This document shows, piece by piece, positions 59,662-64,000 of a DNA stretch of 64,000 nt. Both the position numbers and the translations under genes were made by a program. Under the pieces are notes generated by a model that searched no databases, was not told where the DNA came from, and worked only from the letters and a program-made list of their open reading frames with translations. Origin of the DNA: Microbacterium sp. No. 7. Its GTDB lineage: Bacteria; Actinomycetota; Actinomycetes; Actinomycetales; Microbacteriaceae. The stretch spans positions 2,666,001 through 2,730,000 of the forward strand of contig NZ_CP012697.1 in the NCBI RefSeq assembly GCF_001314225.1, written 5' to 3'. How positions within the stretch are numbered: the first letter of the stretch is position 1; the number at the start of each line of letters is the position of its first letter.

Positions 59662-61752
59662 GTGTCGGAACTGCAGTGGGATGAGATCGATCGACGTGCC
59701 GTGGACACGGCGCGCGTGCTGGCGGCGGATGCCGTGGAGAGGGTCGGCAACGGCCACCCCGGCACCGCGATGAGCCTGGCACCGGTCGCGTATCTGCTGT
59801 ACCAGCGCGTGCTGCGCCACGACCCGGCCGACACCGACTGGCTGGGACGCGACCGGTTCATCCTGTCGGCGGGCCACTCGTCGCTGACGCAGTACGTGCA
59901 GCTGTACCTGGGCGGGTTCGGCCTCGAGCTCGACGACCTGAAGGCGCTGCGCACGTGGGGCTCGAAGACGCCCGGGCACCCGGAGTACGGCCACACCAAG
60001 GGCGTGGAGATCACGACGGGTCCGCTGGGCCAGGGTCTGGCCTCCGCGGTCGGGTTCGCGTACGCGGCGCGCTACGAGCGCGGCCTGTTCGACCCGGAGG
60101 CCCCGGCCGGCACCTCGCCGTTCGACCACTTCGTGTACGTGATCGCCGGCGACGGCGACCTGCAGGAGGGCGTGACCAGCGAGGCGGGCTCGCTGGCGGG
60201 CCACCAGCGGCTGGGCAACCTGATCGCGATCTACGACTCGAACCAGATCTCGATCGAGGACGACACGACGATCGCGTTCACGGAGGATGTGCGGGCCCGC
60301 TACGAGGCGTACGGCTGGCAGGTGCTCGAGGTCGACTGGAAGAGGACCGGCGCATACGTCGAGGACGTGCAGGAGCTGTACGCGGCGATCGAGCAAGCCC
60401 GGGCCGAGACCGGCCGCCCGTCGCTGATCATCCTGAGGACGATCATCGGATGGCCCGCCCCCGGCAAGCAGAACACGGGCAAGATCCACGGCTCCGCCCT
60501 GGGCGCCGACGAGCTGGCCGCCACGAAGACCGCGCTCGGCTTCGACCCGGAGCAGGCCTTCGAGGTCGCGGACGACGTCATCGCGCACACCCGCGGCCTG
60601 GCCGGCCGTGCCGCCGAGGCGCGCGCCGCCTGGCAGGCCTCGTTCGATGCGTGGGCCGCCGCGCACCCGGAGCGCAAGGCCCTGCTGGACCGCCTCGAGG
60701 CGCACGCGCTGCCCGAGGGGATCGAGGACGCGCTGCCCGTGTTCGAGACCGGCAAGGACGTCGCCACCCGGGCGGCGTCGGGCCAGGTCATCAACGCCCT
60801 GGCCGCCGAGCTCCCCGAGCTGTGGGGCGGATCGGCCGACCTGGCCGAGTCGAACCTGACCACGATCAAGGGCGCGAAGAGCTTCGTCCCCGCGGAGTGG
60901 TCGACCCACGAGTGGTCGGGCGACCCGTACGGGCGCGTGCTGCACTTCGGCATCCGCGAGCACGCGATGGGCGCGATCGTCAACGGCATCGTGCTGCACG
61001 GCCCGACGCGCGCCTTCGGCGGCACGTTCCTCATCTTCAGCGACTACATGCGCCCCGCGGTGCGCCTGGCGGCGCTGATGAACGTGCCGAGCGTGTTCGT
61101 GTGGACGCACGACTCGGTCGCGCTCGGCGAGGACGGCCCGACGCACCAGCCGATCGAGCAGCTCGCCTCGCTGCGCCTCATCCCGAACTTCACCGTCGTC
61201 CGTCCGGCCGACGCGAACGAGACCGCGGCCGCGTGGCTGGAGATCCTCCGCCGCCACGGCGGGCCCACGGGCATCGCCCTCACCCGGCAGAACGTGCCCG
61301 TCTTCCCGCGCGGCGAGGACGGCTTCGCGACGACCGAGGGCGTCGCCAAGGGCGCGTACGTGCTCATCGACGCCCCCGGGCTCGAGGACGGCGCGCACCC
61401 CGACGTGATCCTGGTCGCGACCGGCTCCGAGGTGCAGCTCGCCGTGCAGGCGCGCGAGACCCTCGCCGCCGAGGGCGTGAGGGCCCGCGTCGTCTCGGCT
61501 CCGTCACTGGAGTGGTTCGCCGAGCAGGACGAGGCGTACCGCGAGAGCGTGCTGCCGTCCGCGGTGACCGCCCGCGTGTCGGTCGAGGCCGGCACGACCC
61601 CGCTGTGGAAGAGCGTCGTGGGCGACCGCGGGCGCACCGTCGGCATCGACCACTTCGGCGCCTCCGCCGACTACAAGACCCTGTTCCGCGAGTTCGGCGT
61701 CACCGCCGAGGCGGTCGTCGACGCCGCCCGGGCGACGCTCGCGGACGGCTGA
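59662..61752 (+). CDS. tkt: Transketolase
   Basis: 696 residues. [13 protein letters not shown], thiamine-diphosphate motif [13 protein letters not shown]...[12 protein letters not shown] (in part), the catalytic Glu in [10 protein letters not shown], and [18 protein letters not shown]. Links glycolysis to the pentose phosphate pathway. It starts at GTG 59662 after GAAAGG. TATGCT at about 59540 may be the -10, giving a leader over 100 nt. First of tkt-tal-zwf. Confidence 0.96.
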   Translation: MSELQWDEIDRRAVDTARVLAADAVERVGNGHPGTAMSLAPVAYLLYQRVLRHDPADTDWLGRDRFILSAGHSSLTQYVQLYLGGFGLELDDLKALRTWGSKTPGHPEYGHTKGVEITTGPLGQGLASAVGFAYAARYERGLFDPEAPAGTSPFDHFVYVIAGDGDLQEGVTSEAGSLAGHQRLGNLIAIYDSNQISIEDDTTIAFTEDVRARYEAYGWQVLEVDWKRTGAYVEDVQELYAAIEQARAETGRPSLIILRTIIGWPAPGKQNTGKIHGSALGADELAATKTALGFDPEQAFEVADDVIAHTRGLAGRAAEARAAWQASFDAWAAAHPERKALLDRLEAHALPEGIEDALPVFETGKDVATRAASGQVINALAAELPELWGGSADLAESNLTTIKGAKSFVPAEWSTHEWSGDPYGRVLHFGIREHAMGAIVNGIVLHGPTRAFGGTFLIFSDYMRPAVRLAALMNVPSVFVWTHDSVALGEDGPTHQPIEQLASLRLIPNFTVVRPADANETAAAWLEILRRHGGPTGIALTRQNVPVFPRGEDGFATTEGVAKGAYVLIDAPGLEDGAHPDVILVATGSEVQLAVQARETLAAEGVRARVVSAPSLEWFAEQDEAYRESVLPSAVTARVSVEAGTTPLWKSVVGDRGRTVGIDHFGASADYKTLFREFGVTAEAVVDAARATLADG

Positions 61753-61789
61753 CCCCCTGCTGGACTCCACGCTCCGAAGGAAGAAACGC

Positions 61790-62905
61790 ATGACCTCCCC
61801 TACTCAGGCTTTGTCCGTTGCCGGTGTGAGTATCTGGCTCGATGATCTGTCGCGTTCCCGGATCTCGTCCGGGAATCTGGCCGATCTGGTCGCCACGCGT
61901 GATGTCACGGGTGTGACCACGAACCCGACGATCTTCCAGGGCGCGATCGGGAACGCGTCGGACGACTCGTACCGGGAGGCGCTGTCCCGGTTGGCCGCGG
62001 AGGGCGCGGACGCGGATGCGGCGATCTTCGCGCTGACGACCGCGGACGTGCGTGACGCGGCCGATGTCTTCCGCCCCGTCTACGATGCCACGCGCGGTGT
62101 GGACGGGCGGGTGTCGATCGAGGTGTCTCCCGACCTGGCGCACGACACGGCCGCGACGGTGACGGAGGCGAAGCGGTTGTGGAAGGCGGTGGATCGTCCG
62201 AACACGCTGATCAAGATCCCGGCCACCAAGGCGGGCCTGCCCGCGATCACCGAGGTGATCGCGGCCGGTATCAGCGTGAACGTGACGCTGATCTTCTCGC
62301 TGGAGCGTTACGCCGAGGTCATCGACGCGTACCTCGCCGGACTGGAGCGTGCCCACAGCGGCGACTTTGACCTCGCGAGCATCCACTCGGTCGCCTCGTT
62401 CTTCGTCTCCCGGGTGGACACCGAGGTCGACAAGCGCCTGGCCGCGATCGGCACACCCGAGGCGCTCGCGCTGAAGGGCAAGGCCGGCATCGCCAACGCC
62501 CGCCTCGCGTATGAGCTGTACGAGCAGAAGTTCGCCGGGAAGCGCGCCCGCGACCTGGTCGCCGTTGGCGCGAACGTGCAGCGCCCGCTGTGGGCCTCCA
62601 CCGGGGTGAAGGATCCTGCGCTGCCGGACACGCTGTACGTGACCGAGCTGGTCGCTCCCGGCACCGTGAACACGATGCCCGAGAAGACCCTGCAGGCCAC
62701 GTTCGATCACGCCGTGGTCACCGGCGACACGATCACGGGCGGGTACGCTGCCGCGCACGGCGTGTTCGATGCCCTCACCCGTGCGGGCGTCGACTTCGCC
62801 GACGTGACCCAGGTCCTTGAAGACGAGGGCGTCGACAAGTTCATCGCCTCCTGGCACGACCTCCAGAACACCGTGGCCACCGCACTCGACGAGGCCCGCC
62901 GGTGA
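61790..62905 (+). CDS. tal: Transaldolase
   Basis: 371 residues, the length of the actinobacterial two-component class. [14 protein letters not shown] near the N-terminus, the Schiff-base Lys in [11 protein letters not shown], and [11 protein letters not shown]. Transfers dihydroxyacetone units between sugar phosphates. ATG 61790 follows GAAGGAAG, 37 bp after tkt. Confidence 0.96.
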   Translation: MTSPTQALSVAGVSIWLDDLSRSRISSGNLADLVATRDVTGVTTNPTIFQGAIGNASDDSYREALSRLAAEGADADAAIFALTTADVRDAADVFRPVYDATRGVDGRVSIEVSPDLAHDTAATVTEAKRLWKAVDRPNTLIKIPATKAGLPAITEVIAAGISVNVTLIFSLERYAEVIDAYLAGLERAHSGDFDLASIHSVASFFVSRVDTEVDKRLAAIGTPEALALKGKAGIANARLAYELYEQKFAGKRARDLVAVGANVQRPLWASTGVKDPALPDTLYVTELVAPGTVNTMPEKTLQATFDHAVVTGDTITGGYAAAHGVFDALTRAGVDFADVTQVLEDEGVDKFIASWHDLQNTVATALDEARR

Positions 62906-62936
62906 CGGACGGCCGGCGTTCGAGCGGGATCCGCTC

Positions 62937-64000
62937 GTGACCGGCGCTCCCATCGCGCGCGGCGTCAACCCGCTGCGCGACGACGACGACCGGCGTCTCA
63001 ACCGCATCGCGGGCCCCAGCGCGCTCGTGATCTTCGGCGTCACGGGCGATCTGTCGCGCAAGAAGCTCATGCCGGCCGTGTACGACCTGGCCAACCGCGG
63101 ACTGCTGCCGCCGGGCTTCGCGCTCGTCGGCTTCGCGCGCCGCGACTGGGCCGACCAGGACTTCGCCGAGGTCGTCTACGACGCGGTGCGGCAGCACGCC
63201 CGCACGCCCTTCCGCGAGGAGACGTGGAAGCAGCTTCTGCAGGGCATCCGCTTCGTCTCCGGGCAGTTCGACGACGCCGCGTCGTTCCGACGGCTGCGCG
63301 AGACGGTCGAGCGGCTCGACGCGGAGCGCGGCACGATGGGCAACCACGCGTTCTACCTGTCGATCCCGCCGAAGGACTTCCCCGTCGTCGCACGGCAGCT
63401 CAAGGACTCGGGGCTCGTCGACGACCGCGACGCCGACAGCTGGCGCCGCGTCGTGATCGAGAAGCCGTTCGGCAGCGACCTGCAGACGGCGCGCGAGCTG
63501 AACCAGGCGCTCGAGGTCGCGTTCCCGTCCGACTCGATCTTCCGCATCGACCACTACCTCGGCAAGGAGACGGTGCAGAACATCCTCGCGCTGCGCTTCG
63601 CGAACGAGATGTTCGAGCCGATCTGGAACGCGAACTACGTCGACCACGTGCAGATCACGATGGCCGAGGACATCGGCGTCGCCGGGCGCGCCGGATACTA
63701 CGACGGCATCGGCGCGGCGCGCGACGTCATCCAGAACCACCTGCTGCAGCTGCTCGCCCTCACCGCGATGGAGGAGCCGATCTCGCTCGACGCGAAGTAC
63801 CTGCGCGCCGAGAAGGAGAAGGTGCTCGCCGCCGTGCGCGTGCCCGACGACCTGTCGACGGCGACCGCGCGCGGTCAGTACGCGGCGGGCTGGCAGGGCG
63901 GGGAGCAGGTGACCGCGTTCCTCGACGAGGACGGGATGGACCCGCGCTCGACGACCGAGACGTACGCCGCCATCAAGCTCGAGATCGCGACGCGGCGCTG
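62937..64000 (+). CDS. zwf: Glucose-6-phosphate 1-dehydrogenase (3' end missing)
   Basis: The frame is open to the right edge, so about 354 of roughly 510 residues are seen. NADP-binding GVTGDLSRKKLMPA, substrate site RIDHYLGKE with catalytic residues, VVIEKPFGSDL and GYYDGIGAARDVIQNHLLQ are all present. First enzyme of the oxidative pentose phosphate pathway. GTG 62937 is chosen by the length of the N-terminus before the Rossmann motif; the ribosome site (GAGCGGGAT) is weak. Confidence 0.93.
   Translation, partial: MTGAPIARGVNPLRDDDDRRLNRIAGPSALVIFGVTGDLSRKKLMPAVYDLANRGLLPPGFALVGFARRDWADQDFAEVVYDAVRQHARTPFREETWKQLLQGIRFVSGQFDDAASFRRLRETVERLDAERGTMGNHAFYLSIPPKDFPVVARQLKDSGLVDDRDADSWRRVVIEKPFGSDLQTARELNQALEVAFPSDSIFRIDHYLGKETVQNILALRFANEMFEPIWNANYVDHVQITMAEDIGVAGRAGYYDGIGAARDVIQNHLLQLLALTAMEEPISLDAKYLRAEKEKVLAAVRVPDDLSTATARGQYAAGWQGGEQVTAFLDEDGMDPRSTTETYAAIKLEIATRR

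Overview
The window is about 64 kb of very GC-rich, densely packed chromosome from an actinobacterium. It is most likely a member of Microbacteriaceae close to Microbacterium. The evidence is the tig-clpP1-clpP2 block, a SUF operon with a Rieske-type ferredoxin, the ctaB / tkt-tal-zwf block, actinobacterial-type glgA and glgC, a BioQ-like biotin regulator, DtxR/IdeR-type iron boxes and many promoters that look leaderless. It reads as ordinary chromosome with one insertion sequence. I see no phage, CRISPR array or obvious defence island.

Layout. 1-5111: end of a GntR/FCD regulator, an SMP-30 protein, an acyl-CoA ligase, a thiolase and an SDR, probably a catabolic cluster for an acyl substrate. 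5173-8281: clpP2, clpP1, tig and two tRNAs. 8413-14258: VIT1-type metal transporter, DEAD/DEAH helicase, SGNH hydrolase, TrmH methyltransferase and sirtuin. 14320-18413: branched-chain 2-oxoacid dehydrogenase E1a-E1b-E2 divergent from an Lrp-type regulator. 18361-25030: EamA exporter, CGNR regulator, hydrolase, DnaQ-like exonuclease, membrane protein, rpmE2, ABC ATPase and glgA. 25077-32235: glgC, serB, fabG, a four-gene membrane/cytochrome-assembly run ending in SURF1, an ABC-F ATPase and a MazG-like protein. 32236-32738 is a gene-free stretch holding two unusual symmetric repeat arrays. 32739-35740: CHY zinc protein with the biotin ECF transporter (bioN, bioM, bioY) and a divergent TetR regulator.

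35788-46084: two complete siderophore ABC systems facing each other, with an enoyl-CoA hydratase between them. Both have iron boxes at their outer ends. The second is split by an ISL3-family element with perfect 8-bp target duplications. 46241-49957: AraC regulator, MalY-type C-S lyase, and a small operon of membrane protein, XRE regulator and quinone-oxidoreductase-like protein. 49963-54014: sufB-sufD-Rieske-sufC-sufT. 54257-64000: ctaA, a three-gene TRAP transporter, ctaB, tkt, tal and the first two thirds of zwf. ctaA, ctaB and SURF1 serve heme A and cytochrome oxidase assembly; tkt, tal and zwf form the pentose phosphate pathway.

The most unexpected signal is a set of extragenic arrays downstream of genes at 8326-8394, 12458-12533, 32268-32369 and 32503-32691. 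Each is made of forward copies of a 19-21 bp unit followed by inverted copies of the same unit, with a different unit sequence at each locus. The largest is nine exact 21-bp steps: four forward, one hinge, four inverted.
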